Source: an uncultured bacterium (GTDB taxonomy: Bacteria; Verrucomicrobiota; Kiritimatiellia; CAIKKV01; CAIYGI01). From it: DNA of 34,191 nt. The notes under the pieces were generated by a model that searched no databases, was not told the DNA's origin, and worked only from the letters and a program-made list of their open reading frames with translations. Positions 1-7,314 of the stretch are shown here, piece by piece. The stretch is from contig CAIYGI010000046.1 in assembly GCA_903925685.1 (NCBI GenBank), positions 1 to 34,191 on the forward strand, in the 5' to 3' direction. The position numbers were made by a program, and so were the translations under genes. The number at the start of each line of letters is the position of its first letter. Positions within the stretch are counted from its first letter, which is position 1.

Positions 1-86
1 CGATCAGCGCACTCCTCGCAGATTTAACCCACGCCGCTTTTTACCACCCTGAAACCGGCGCGCGTTTGATCTACGAACTCGCCTGA
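1..86 (+). CDS. 3' end of an unidentified gene (partial)
   Basis: The third reading frame is open from the left edge to a TGA at 84-86 and encodes 27 residues ending in LIYELA. The other two forward frames hit stops earlier. The start lies outside the window. No motif is long enough to name the protein. A gap of about 136 bp separates it from the lipoprotein gene, so it is probably the end of an independent unit. Confidence 0.45.
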   Translation, partial: ISALLADLTHAAFYHPETGARLIYELA

Positions 87-222
87 TAAATACCAGAAAA
101 GTGCCAACTCATTTTCCTCCGAGATCAGGAAGTGTGAGATTCTTGTTGCGCAAGTCGATTAACAATGCGATTATTCGATTGTTGTTGTTATTTTAACGCG
201 CAAACACAATAAGGAAGCACAG

Positions 223-633
223 ATGAAGTTGCATGGAATCGTGGCGGCAAAAGCCGTGTTGGTGGGCCTGATGGTGGCGATGATGGCGGGGTGCGACAAC
301 GGGAACAGCGAAGGTGGTGGGGGCGGCGGTGGAAACAGTGTCGTCGGTAAATGGCTGATGGTTAGCGGGGAGAGCGGGAGCACGGGATATTGGGAGTTCT
401 TCTCCAATGGCGAATTCACAATGTTTGACGATTCCGGTTACACCGTCGCACACACTTCCGGAACATTCACTCAGAGCGGCACTCAAGTTACCGGCATGTT
501 TGAAAACCCCGGCGTTGGTAGCGGCGAGATCGACGGCACGCTGAGCGAGGACAGCCAATCGATGGCTTTGGATTTCATCGAGCATTGGCACGACCCCTAT
601 AAACACATTCCTTTCACGGGAACAAAGAATTAA
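223..633 (+). CDS. Small lipoprotein, lipocalin-like repeat core
   Basis: This 136-residue protein begins with a lipoprotein signal peptide: a basic start, a hydrophobic stretch and a lipobox MAGC with the lipidated Cys at residue 24. A glycine-rich linker follows at about residues 31-37. The rest has alternating beta-strand patterns (GKWLMV, YWEFFSNGEFTMF, SGTFTQSGTQVTG) of the kind seen in small lipocalin-like or META-like beta barrels. The start is supported by AAGGAAG at 211-217, six bases upstream. It should be anchored in a membrane facing the periplasm or cell surface. Function is unknown. It precedes a glycan-modification run but is separated from it, so a link is only possible. Confidence 0.75.
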   Translation: MKLHGIVAAKAVLVGLMVAMMAGCDNGNSEGGGGGGGNSVVGKWLMVSGESGSTGYWEFFSNGEFTMFDDSGYTVAHTSGTFTQSGTQVTGMFENPGVGSGEIDGTLSEDSQSMALDFIEHWHDPYKHIPFTGTKN

Positions 634-771
634 AGCTGTCAGACTGGCGTTGTGGCTTTGGTAAGTCTGTAAATGAGTTAGTGAGGATTGTTGACAGGGA
701 GCATGGCCGGCGGTGCGGTACCGAATACGGCGCCGCCGGTCTCCCTCACCCAGGCGGTGAATCAAGACTCG

Positions 772-2259
772 ATGAATCGAATGACATGGCAAACAAGATG
801 GGCGGCGATCCTCTTAATCGCGCTCGATGTGGCCGTGCTGGTCGCTTTCGCGCTCATTCCCGTGGTCTGGTTGCTCCACGGTGTGCGCGGCGAGTGGCAC
901 GGACTGCACTTCCGTGTGACTTGGGGACTGCGACCGATTGTGGCGCCGGTCATTCTTTTGACGGTTCGCTGGGCATTGGCCACGCTGTTCAGGAAGCGCG
1001 GAATGCCGGTTCGGGGTTGGATGGAAACGCTGACCTTCAAGCGGGTGCTCCTGATGGTGGGGAGCATAACTATCCTGTTGCTCGGCAGCGAGAAGCTTCT
1101 GACCATGATCGGTTTCCACGCGGAGTTGCCGCCGATCGTGTTCCTCGGCAAAACCGCGAGCGGCGGCATCGAGCGATCCGATACGATCCCCGACCCCATG
1201 CTCCTTTTCCGGTTCAAACCGGGCACAACCTTCGCCGGGCGCCGGATCAACGAATTGGGATTCCGCGAACGGGAGGCGCAGGCTCAGAAGCGTCCGGGGG
1301 CGATCCGCGTGATTTGCATGGGTGATTCGACCACGGCGCAAGGCCGGCCGGGATACTCGCAATATTTGGACGATATGCTGACCAACCGCCCGCCGACGCC
1401 GCAGTCCTGGGAGGCGTTCAACATGGGCACACACGGGTACACGTCGATGCAGGGGCTGGTCTTGTTCGAAACGCAGGCGCAGCGCCTGCATCCCGACATC
1501 GTGATCGTCAGTTACGGTTGGAACGACCAATGGTTAAGCCATCTGACCGACCGTCAGCAGATGGGGCTGGAAATGCGCCCATGGGCGGGGCGGATGTTCG
1601 ACGCCCTGCGCGATTTCCGCTTCTTCCAGTGCATGATCTGGAGTCTGAACCCCTTGTTTCACCTGGCGCGGGTCGATCAGGACATGCATGCGCGAAGCAA
1701 AACGCAGGCTATAGCACTGCATGCCGACCCCTTTGAAGGATACACGTTCCGGGTTTCTCCCGCTGAGTACCGCCTTGTGTTGCATCAATTCATCCACGAC
1801 GTGCGGGACGCGGGCGCCATCCCGGTGCTAATGACGGAGGCGATGCGCCGGCTGCCGCAGGAATGGGCGGACGGGAGACAGTATCGTTCCATTGAGGAAG
1901 GCATGGAGCTGCACGAAAAGTACATGGACATCATGCGTGACGTCGCACGTACGCACGGATGCGCGCTGCTGGATCTGGATGCCATTCTGGCGGGCAAGGA
2001 GTGCGACCGGTATTTCGCTCCCGATGGCGTCCACTACGACTTCTACTATAAGGAAGGGGCCATGAAGTCCGACCCGCCGGATCAGCCCGGCTTGCGGCGC
2101 GTGGCGACCGAAATCGACGGCTTTCTACGCAACCTGGTCCGCCGCGACGAGTGGTGTCTCCATCGGGGCGCGCTTGCGCCTGTTGAACGGCCCGGCGCTG
2201 TCCACGCCGATCGCCCAACTGCAACCCAAACGAATATCGTTCCGTATCGAAACACATGA
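772..2259 (+). CDS. Membrane-anchored SGNH/GDSL hydrolase (paralogue 1)
   Basis: The SGNH family includes esterases and O-acyl transferases that edit exported sugars. The protein (495 residues from this start) has three hydrophobic segments in roughly its first 120 residues and then a periplasmic-type catalytic domain. Block I is GDST with Ser186, block II is FNMGTHGY, block III is GWND with Asn251, and block V is DGVH with Asp418 and His421, so the full catalytic set is present. The frame stays open upstream to a TTG at 688, with an ATG at 703. I chose the ATG at 772 because the next gene, a clear paralogue, aligns from its own start to this point (MNRMTWQT beside MNTTTHRD). No start has a strong ribosome-binding site. 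It overlaps the paralogue by 4 bp (ATGA). The substrate is unknown; removal or transfer of acyl groups on a glycan is likely. Confidence 0.85.
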   Translation: MNRMTWQTRWAAILLIALDVAVLVAFALIPVVWLLHGVRGEWHGLHFRVTWGLRPIVAPVILLTVRWALATLFRKRGMPVRGWMETLTFKRVLLMVGSITILLLGSEKLLTMIGFHAELPPIVFLGKTASGGIERSDTIPDPMLLFRFKPGTTFAGRRINELGFREREAQAQKRPGAIRVICMGDSTTAQGRPGYSQYLDDMLTNRPPTPQSWEAFNMGTHGYTSMQGLVLFETQAQRLHPDIVIVSYGWNDQWLSHLTDRQQMGLEMRPWAGRMFDALRDFRFFQCMIWSLNPLFHLARVDQDMHARSKTQAIALHADPFEGYTFRVSPAEYRLVLHQFIHDVRDAGAIPVLMTEAMRRLPQEWADGRQYRSIEEGMELHEKYMDIMRDVARTHGCALLDLDAILAGKECDRYFAPDGVHYDFYYKEGAMKSDPPDQPGLRRVATEIDGFLRNLVRRDEWCLHRGALAPVERPGAVHADRPTATQTNIVPYRNT

Positions 2260-3737
2260 ACACAACGACGCATCGCGATTGGGTGTCGATAACTGGCACG
2301 GCCATTCTGTGGCTATTTGACGTGTCGTTTCTACTCGCCCTGGTGGTGATTCCGATTCTGTGGGTGATGAGTCCCGAGCGTCTGGTGATCGGCGGCGTTC
2401 TGAAGGCCCACTGGGGTGCCCGGTCAATCGTGATGCCGGTTATACTGTTGCTGGCGCGGGTGATGATTCATGGCCTGGCGCTGCGATATCGCAACCTGCG
2501 ATTACTGGCCGGATGGGAACGACTCGGGTTCCGCAGGTTCGTGCTCGGCATGGTCGTCACCTGCGCCATATTCGGCGCATTCGAGGCCATCCTGCGCTGG
2601 ACCGGTTTCGAGGCCACCCTGCCGCCGGTGATGATCGTGGGGCGGAACGAACAGGGGCGGGTGGTCGAGAACGACTCGATGAGCGATCCCGAACTGATCT
2701 ACCGCCTCGTTCCTGGCAACCTCCTGGCCGGACGGCGCATCAACCGACTCGGGTTCCGCGAGCGCGAAATAGATCCCCGCAAAACGCCGGGCGCCATCCG
2801 TGTCATCTGCATGGGCGATTCGATCACGGCGCAGGGCCACCCGCCATATTCGCAAATTCTGCACGACATGCTTGGCGCGCATCCGCCGACACAGGCGGCA
2901 TGGGAAGCCTTCAACATGGGCGTACATGGCTACACGGCGCTGCAGGGGCTGCGGCTGTTCCAACTGCAGGCGCGCGGCCTGAAGCCCGATATCGTAACCA
3001 TTTACTACGGGTGGAACGACCACTGGCTCAATCGTGAAACCGACCGCCAGCAGATGGCGATCGAGATGCGCCCCGCGGCGGCCCGTTTTTTCGAAATGTT
3101 GCGGCGTAAGCGGTTGTTCCAGTTCCTGGTCTGGAAGCTCAACCCGGTGGATCACCTGGCCCGCCTAGAAGAGCACGGCGTCTTTCACGCGCCGCTGGAA
3201 GAAGGCGCCGCCGACCTCGCCGCCTTTCAAGGCCGCGTGCTGCGCGTCGCCGAAGACGAATATCACGACGCGCTTCGGGAATTCGTGCGCGAGGTGCGTG
3301 CGGCCGGCGCCATTCCTATCCTGATCAGCGCCCCGAGCCGTAAATTACGGGCGGATATCGTCAGAAAGCATTTCGCGACATCCACCGGCGAGGGTCGGCA
3401 CATCCACGAGCGTTACGTCGCCATCACCCGCGAGGTGGCGCGGGAAACAAGCGCGCCGCTGCTGGACCTGGCCGCCATGCTGGCCGACCCCGCCTGCGAC
3501 GGCCTGTTCGCGAATGACGGCATTCATTTCGGCGAGTACGAGCGCGAGGACGAACTGGCGGGGCAAACGCCAGATCAACCCGGCCTCCAGCGCGTGGCTG
3601 CAGAATTGGACAGCGCAATTCGCACTGTGATAAAAAGCCCGGAATGGGCGGCGAACGAAGTTCACCGCCGTGCTTCGACAACGTCAGCCAATTCCTCAAA
3701 CATTCCAGCGACGCTGAAGGGGGAGGTAACACGATGA
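2256..3737 (+). CDS. Membrane-anchored SGNH/GDSL hydrolase (paralogue 2)
   Basis: A 493-residue tandem paralogue of the preceding gene, colinear along its whole length. It has N-terminal membrane segments, a GRRIN-LGFRERE block, then GDSI with Ser189, FNMGVHGY, GWND with Asn254, and NDGIH with Asp421 and His424. All SGNH catalytic positions are present. The start ATG lies inside the stop region of the upstream gene (ATGA at 2256-2259), so translation is probably coupled. The two copies differ across most of the protein, so the duplication is old and both copies have been kept, possibly for different acyl groups or sugars. The C-terminal tail of about 25 residues is low-complexity and overlaps the next gene's ribosome-binding site. 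Confidence 0.87.
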   Translation: MNTTTHRDWVSITGTAILWLFDVSFLLALVVIPILWVMSPERLVIGGVLKAHWGARSIVMPVILLLARVMIHGLALRYRNLRLLAGWERLGFRRFVLGMVVTCAIFGAFEAILRWTGFEATLPPVMIVGRNEQGRVVENDSMSDPELIYRLVPGNLLAGRRINRLGFREREIDPRKTPGAIRVICMGDSITAQGHPPYSQILHDMLGAHPPTQAAWEAFNMGVHGYTALQGLRLFQLQARGLKPDIVTIYYGWNDHWLNRETDRQQMAIEMRPAAARFFEMLRRKRLFQFLVWKLNPVDHLARLEEHGVFHAPLEEGAADLAAFQGRVLRVAEDEYHDALREFVREVRAAGAIPILISAPSRKLRADIVRKHFATSTGEGRHIHERYVAITREVARETSAPLLDLAAMLADPACDGLFANDGIHFGEYEREDELAGQTPDQPGLQRVAAELDSAIRTVIKSPEWAANEVHRRASTTSANSSNIPATLKGEVTR

Positions 3738-4249
3738 ATGATAGACAGACACTCAAAGGCAGGCCTCCAAAATTCACCGAGGCGCGCCGCCCGGTCACCG
3801 TCACCCTGCCGGAACGGACATTGCGGCAGCTTGAGACGATCGACGCCGACCGCGCACGGGCCATCGTCAAGGCGACCGACGCCAGCATCCAATTCGACCA
3901 CGGCGCTGGACCGCTTGTGGAAACCGTCGAGGTCGCGAAAGGCCAGGCCGTGATTGTGGTCGGACCAAGCCAAAGCCTGCGGGCGATTCCATGGCTGCGG
4001 CTGGTGGAAATCGCCCCTGCCCGCCATCTGCTGGCGATTCCGCCCGGCACGGCGGTTGATTCGTTGGAGGTGGCCATTCTTGACAAAGCCCAAGGCGAGG
4101 CTCACGCCGACCCGCACGAACGGAAACTGCTGCTGGATCTCTATCGTGTCTTGCGCTCCTGCCGCCAGCGCCAGGCCGTAACCAAAGCGGAAATCCTGTT
4201 TGTACGTCCAATCAAGAATGCAGACGCTTGCGCCCCAACGCCCGGATAG
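3734..4249 (+). CDS. Ribbon-helix-helix regulator with extra C-terminal domain
   Basis: A 171-residue protein. The start ATG at 3734 overlaps the upstream stop (ATGA) and has a good ribosome-binding site (GGGGGAGG at about 3719-3726). Residues about 18-48 (RRPVTVTLPERTLRQLETIDADRARAIVKATD) fit a ribbon-helix-helix DNA-binding fold: a short beta strand, then two helices. Residues about 60-140 look like a compact alpha/beta domain that could sense a ligand or bind a partner; I do not recognise it. Its position inside the SGNH-hydrolase run suggests it autoregulates the glycan cluster. The family of the C-terminal part and the target operator are unknown. Confidence 0.7.
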   Translation: MNDRQTLKGRPPKFTEARRPVTVTLPERTLRQLETIDADRARAIVKATDASIQFDHGAGPLVETVEVAKGQAVIVVGPSQSLRAIPWLRLVEIAPARHLLAIPPGTAVDSLEVAILDKAQGEAHADPHERKLLLDLYRVLRSCRQRQAVTKAEILFVRPIKNADACAPTPG

Positions 4250-4274
4250 AGACCGTGACCAAGTGGAGCCAGAC

Positions 4275-4439
4275 ATGAAATTTACCGATTATCTCCGGCA
4301 ATTGACGAAAGACTGGTTGGAATTCGCAAGGGCGAACAAGATCTGGTGGATCGTGCCGCTCCTGCTTGTGCTGCTGCTATTATCCGCAATGGTCTACATC
4401 ATCCAGACCGCCAAGCCGGTCATCTACACGGTTCTCTGA
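4275..4439 (+). CDS. DUF5989 family small membrane protein
   Basis: A 54-residue protein: a charged amphipathic start (KFTDYLRQLTKDWLEFARANK), then one membrane helix rich in Leu/Val, then a short tail ending PVIYTVL. This matches the DUF5989 layout as I recall it. From memory of such loci, DUF5989 genes sit beside SxtJ-like membrane proteins, carbamoyltransferases and SGNH hydrolases, which agrees with this context. GGAGCC lies at about 4265-4270, just upstream of the ATG. The function is unknown; a membrane adaptor for the SGNH enzymes is one possibility. Confidence 0.72.
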   Translation: MKFTDYLRQLTKDWLEFARANKIWWIVPLLLVLLLLSAMVYIIQTAKPVIYTVL

Positions 4440-4464
4440 GTCCCTCGCTGAAATGTGCTGTGGA

Positions 4465-4493
4465 TTGACATCGGCGTCGGGGATTACCATACT
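4465..4493 (+). promoter_or_regulatory. Candidate sigma-70-type promoter for the barrel/glycan run
   Basis: A perfect TTGACA at 4465-4470 is followed after exactly 17 bases by CATACT (4488-4493, four of six consensus positions). It lies between the DUF5989 stop and the outer-membrane barrel gene, so the second glycan run probably has its own transcription start near 4500. Confidence 0.5.
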
Positions 4494-4503
4494 GCAAAGT
4501 AAA

Positions 4504-4524
4504 TTGACGCCTCGATGGCGTCAA
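4504..4524 (+). promoter_or_regulatory. Perfect hairpin/operator between promoter and barrel gene
   Basis: TTGACGCC and GGCGTCAA form a perfect 8-bp inverted repeat around a 5-base loop, 10-20 bases after the -10 box and just before the purine-rich ribosome-binding site (4525-4540). It could be a DNA operator, for instance for the nearby ribbon-helix-helix protein, or an mRNA stem that tunes translation. It has no T-run, so it is not an obvious terminator. Confidence 0.45.
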
Positions 4525-4543
4525 CCGGAGGGGGGAGGAGCAT

Positions 4544-5302
4544 ATGCGGACCAGATTGATACAGACGGGCATGTTGGCGGTGGCGATCGTGACCATGCGG
4601 GTCGCTGTGTCGGATGCGGCAGCGGAGGGCGACACTTTGTGGACTGAGCTTCACGACCGCCTCTCGGTGGGAGTGCGCAGCACGGTTTTCCGGCTGGAGG
4701 ATCATGATCGCAACCCGAACGCCACCAGCGCCGCTCAGGGCAGCTTCTACGGCAGCATCACTGAACTCAAGGCCAGTCAGGACCTCTGGCCGTACAAATT
4801 TTTCGCGGATTATCTATTCTGTCCATATGGCGGACTGGAATTGACGTGGGACCGGGTCGAGGCGGACACGATCACCCGCTTGGACGGCCATAGCGACGGC
4901 ACGGTCATCGTCAACGCGCCGCTGCTCGGCGCATTCGGCCGGTACCCGAACGACACCGGTTTCGTACCGTACGCCGGGGTCGGCGTCGGGTACGCGTTTG
5001 CACACTTCGAGCCGGACTACCATTGGACCCATGCAATTCTTCCCAACGGCGATTTCAAAGCCGGACCCGACTGGCACCAGTCGTTCGACATGCACGATAG
5101 TTGGTGCTGGTTCCTGTATGCCGGCCTGTCGGTCGCTCTGAACGCAAACTGGGCGCTCGACCTGTACGTCCGGCACGAGGAGATGGATGTGCATGCAACG
5201 CACTCCACGTATGTCGGCGACACACTGACCTCGGGGCCCACCGACTTCAGCCTGCCCTTCCGCAACGACGCTCTCGGTATCGGAGCGCGGTACTCATTTT
5301 GA
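4544..5302 (+). CDS. Outer-membrane beta-barrel protein
   Basis: A 252-residue protein with a Sec signal peptide (basic start, hydrophobic core, probable cleavage in the SDAAAEG region at about residues 24-29). The mature part has amphipathic strand patterns rich in Tyr/Trp/Asp (FFADYLFCPYGGLELTWDRVE, YAGVGVGYAFAHFEPDY, GLSVALNANWALDLYVRHEEMD). It ends in GIGARYSF, with the C-terminal aromatic residue typical of barrels folded by the Bam complex. Overall it resembles OmpW/opacity-type 8-strand barrels. A strong GGAGGGGGGAGGAG ribosome-binding site sits directly upstream. It leads the second glycan run, but a role in export is inference. Confidence 0.8.
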   Translation: MRTRLIQTGMLAVAIVTMRVAVSDAAAEGDTLWTELHDRLSVGVRSTVFRLEDHDRNPNATSAAQGSFYGSITELKASQDLWPYKFFADYLFCPYGGLELTWDRVEADTITRLDGHSDGTVIVNAPLLGAFGRYPNDTGFVPYAGVGVGYAFAHFEPDYHWTHAILPNGDFKAGPDWHQSFDMHDSWCWFLYAGLSVALNANWALDLYVRHEEMDVHATHSTYVGDTLTSGPTDFSLPFRNDALGIGARYSF

Positions 5303-5321
5303 AAAGGGCGGGGATGTCGAA

Positions 5322-6413
5322 ATGCTGAACAACAAGTCCGTGGCGGTGGTGGTCGCCTGTTATAACGAAGCCTCTCAGATCGGGCGCGTCCTTAGCACGA
5401 TGCCCGAGTTTGTCGATCTGATCGTCGTCGTGGACGATTGCTCGACGGACGCGACGGCGGGCACGGTCAAGGCGTTCATGGCCGCCGATTGCCGTTCGGC
5501 CCGCCAGATCGTCAAGCGCGAGACGGCCTACAGCGACAGCCCCTACGATACCGCAAACAACATGGCCCTCGACATGGACAAGGAGGCCGAGCGGTTTTTT
5601 GCGCCCTCCACCGTCCTGCGCAGCGATACGAGCCGTGTCGCCCTCGTATCGCATCTGAAGAACAGCGGCAAGGGAGCGGCCGTGGCCACTGGCTACAAGT
5701 ACGCTCGTGAACACGGCATAGACTGCACTGCGATCATGGATGGCGATGGACAGATGAACCCGGCGGAACTCGAACGGGTCTGTCTGCCGGTCGTCAACGG
5801 CGTCGCCAGCTACTCGAAGGGCAACCGCTTCAAGCACCGGGCGGCCCGGCGTTCGATACCGCGGGTGCGCTTCTTCGGCAACGCGGTTCTCTCGATCCTC
5901 ACCAAGATCGCCACCGGCTACTGGCGCGTCTCGGACGCGCAGACGGGCTTCACGGCGATCAGCCTGGAGGCGCTGGAAAACATCGACATCCACCGCCTGT
6001 ACGGCTCGTACGGCGTCTACAACGATTTGCTGCAGAAGCTCAACATCGCCGCTTTCACCGTGACCGAGGTGCCGATCACACCCGTCTACAACGTGGGCGA
6101 GAAGTCCAAGATGCGGATCGGCAAGGTCATGCGGAAAGTTTCGTGGTTGCTGGTCAAACTTTTCTTCGAGCGCCTGTTCAAGAAGTACCTCTTGACCAAC
6201 TTCCACCCTCTTTTCCTGCTCTATATGGCGTCCTTCCTGGCCTTCGCGATCGACATTCCGATCACGATCCGCTTCCTCTACGCCTACTTCGCGGGGGCGG
6301 GCATCTGGACTGCGCACCTGACACTGCTGACCAACCTGATGCTGTTTTCCTTCCAGTCGCTCGTGTTCGCAATGTGGTTCGACATGTATGACAACGAAGC
6401 CCTCTACGTCTAA
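5322..6413 (+). CDS. GT2 family glycosyltransferase, membrane-anchored
   Basis: Transfers a sugar from a nucleotide donor, probably to a lipid carrier or growing glycan on the cytoplasmic face. The 363-residue protein has the GT-A start (VAVVVACYNEA), nucleotide-binding DDCSTD at 38-43, a GKGAA loop near residue 118, the metal-binding DGDGQM at 140-145, and two hydrophobic segments near the C-terminus (about 290-355). Compared with ordinary GT2 enzymes of the DPM1/undecaprenyl type there are about 45 extra residues between DDCSTD and GKGAA (see findings). It starts 19 bases after the barrel gene and overlaps the deacetylase by 26 bp. Confidence 0.88.
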   Translation: MLNNKSVAVVVACYNEASQIGRVLSTMPEFVDLIVVVDDCSTDATAGTVKAFMAADCRSARQIVKRETAYSDSPYDTANNMALDMDKEAERFFAPSTVLRSDTSRVALVSHLKNSGKGAAVATGYKYAREHGIDCTAIMDGDGQMNPAELERVCLPVVNGVASYSKGNRFKHRAARRSIPRVRFFGNAVLSILTKIATGYWRVSDAQTGFTAISLEALENIDIHRLYGSYGVYNDLLQKLNIAAFTVTEVPITPVYNVGEKSKMRIGKVMRKVSWLLVKLFFERLFKKYLLTNFHPLFLLYMASFLAFAIDIPITIRFLYAYFAGAGIWTAHLTLLTNLMLFSFQSLVFAMWFDMYDNEALYV

Positions 6414-7314
6414 GGTCGCGGTCAGCATCGACGTCGAGGATTGGTATCATGGCCCATCGGTCATGCCGCCCGGCGATTCCGGCGCAGCCCTGAAACAGTT
6501 TCTCGATGCGCACCCCGATGCCGAACGGGGCTATCGCTATGTCGATGCCTGTCTCGAGATGCTCGATCGCAGAGGTATCAAGGCGACCTTCTTCTGGGTG
6601 GCGGAATATGCCCGGCGTCACCCGGAACTGCTGCGCCGGGTTGCCGCGGCCGGCCACGAGATCGGCTGCCACGGATTGACGCACGCGGCGAAGCTGGACG
6701 CCCGCACCAAACGTCCGCTTTTTACGCCCGCCGCGTTCTCCGAGCGGACAATTCAGGCGCGGGCGATCCTGCAGGAGTTGTGCGGGCGCGCCGTCATCGG
6801 CTACCGCGCGCCCAACGCCTATGTTTCCGGAGCCATGCTCGATGCCCTTGAAGAGTTGGGCTTCCGTTACGATTCGTCGGTGTCGGTCAACAGCCTGTAC
6901 AACAAGACCGACTCCCGGCTGGCCGGCGTGACCACGCGACCGTACTACCCGGCGCGCGGCGGACTCGGCTTGGCAAATGCCCGGCGCGGGTTGATCGAAT
7001 TCCCCTGGCCGTACCTGGATTTGTGCGGGTTCAAAATGCAGGCCGCGGGCGGACCCTTCCTGCGATTGTTCGGCAGCACGCTGATTCTGCGTGGACTGTC
7101 CCAGTCGCTCAGGCGGGGCCACACGGTCTTTTACTTCCACCCGATCGACATCTGCAACGAGGATTTCCCCTTCAAGTTTTCGCTCAAGCGTCCGTTCCTG
7201 TGGTACATCAAGGGCGAGCGCGTGAAACGCCGCGTGGAGCGGGTGCTGGATTTCATTCGCGATCGTGCCGTTAATTTCGAGGCCCTGCTGCGCGATCCGG
7301 AGCTGGTTTCATGA
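6388..7314 (+). CDS. Polysaccharide deacetylase (NodB-fold)
   Basis: Removes N-acetyl (or similar) groups from amino sugars in a glycan. The 308-residue protein opens with SIDVEDWYH (Asp15, Asp18), the metal/general-base motif seen in deacetylases of exopolysaccharide clusters. It continues with KATFFWVAEY and GHEIGCHGLTH (His95, His99 as the HxxxH metal site), GYRAPN, and a C-terminal FYFHPIDICNE motif that supplies a further His. No signal peptide or membrane helix is visible, so it may act on cytoplasmic lipid-linked precursors. It overlaps the upstream glycosyltransferase by 26 bp and the downstream gene by 4 bp. Confidence 0.88.
   Translation: MTTKPSTSKVAVSIDVEDWYHGPSVMPPGDSGAALKQFLDAHPDAERGYRYVDACLEMLDRRGIKATFFWVAEYARRHPELLRRVAAAGHEIGCHGLTHAAKLDARTKRPLFTPAAFSERTIQARAILQELCGRAVIGYRAPNAYVSGAMLDALEELGFRYDSSVSVNSLYNKTDSRLAGVTTRPYYPARGGLGLANARRGLIEFPWPYLDLCGFKMQAAGGPFLRLFGSTLILRGLSQSLRRGHTVFYFHPIDICNEDFPFKFSLKRPFLWYIKGERVKRRVERVLDFIRDRAVNFEALLRDPELVS

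Noticed and set aside
681-1325. A 214-codon + frame overlapping the first SGNH gene
   Set aside because: It lies in another frame of that gene and has no motif. The SGNH frame is confirmed by the paralogue downstream.
5247-6428. A 393-codon minus-strand frame
   Set aside because: It covers the GT2 gene in antisense and has no motif; the + frame has complete GT2 signatures.
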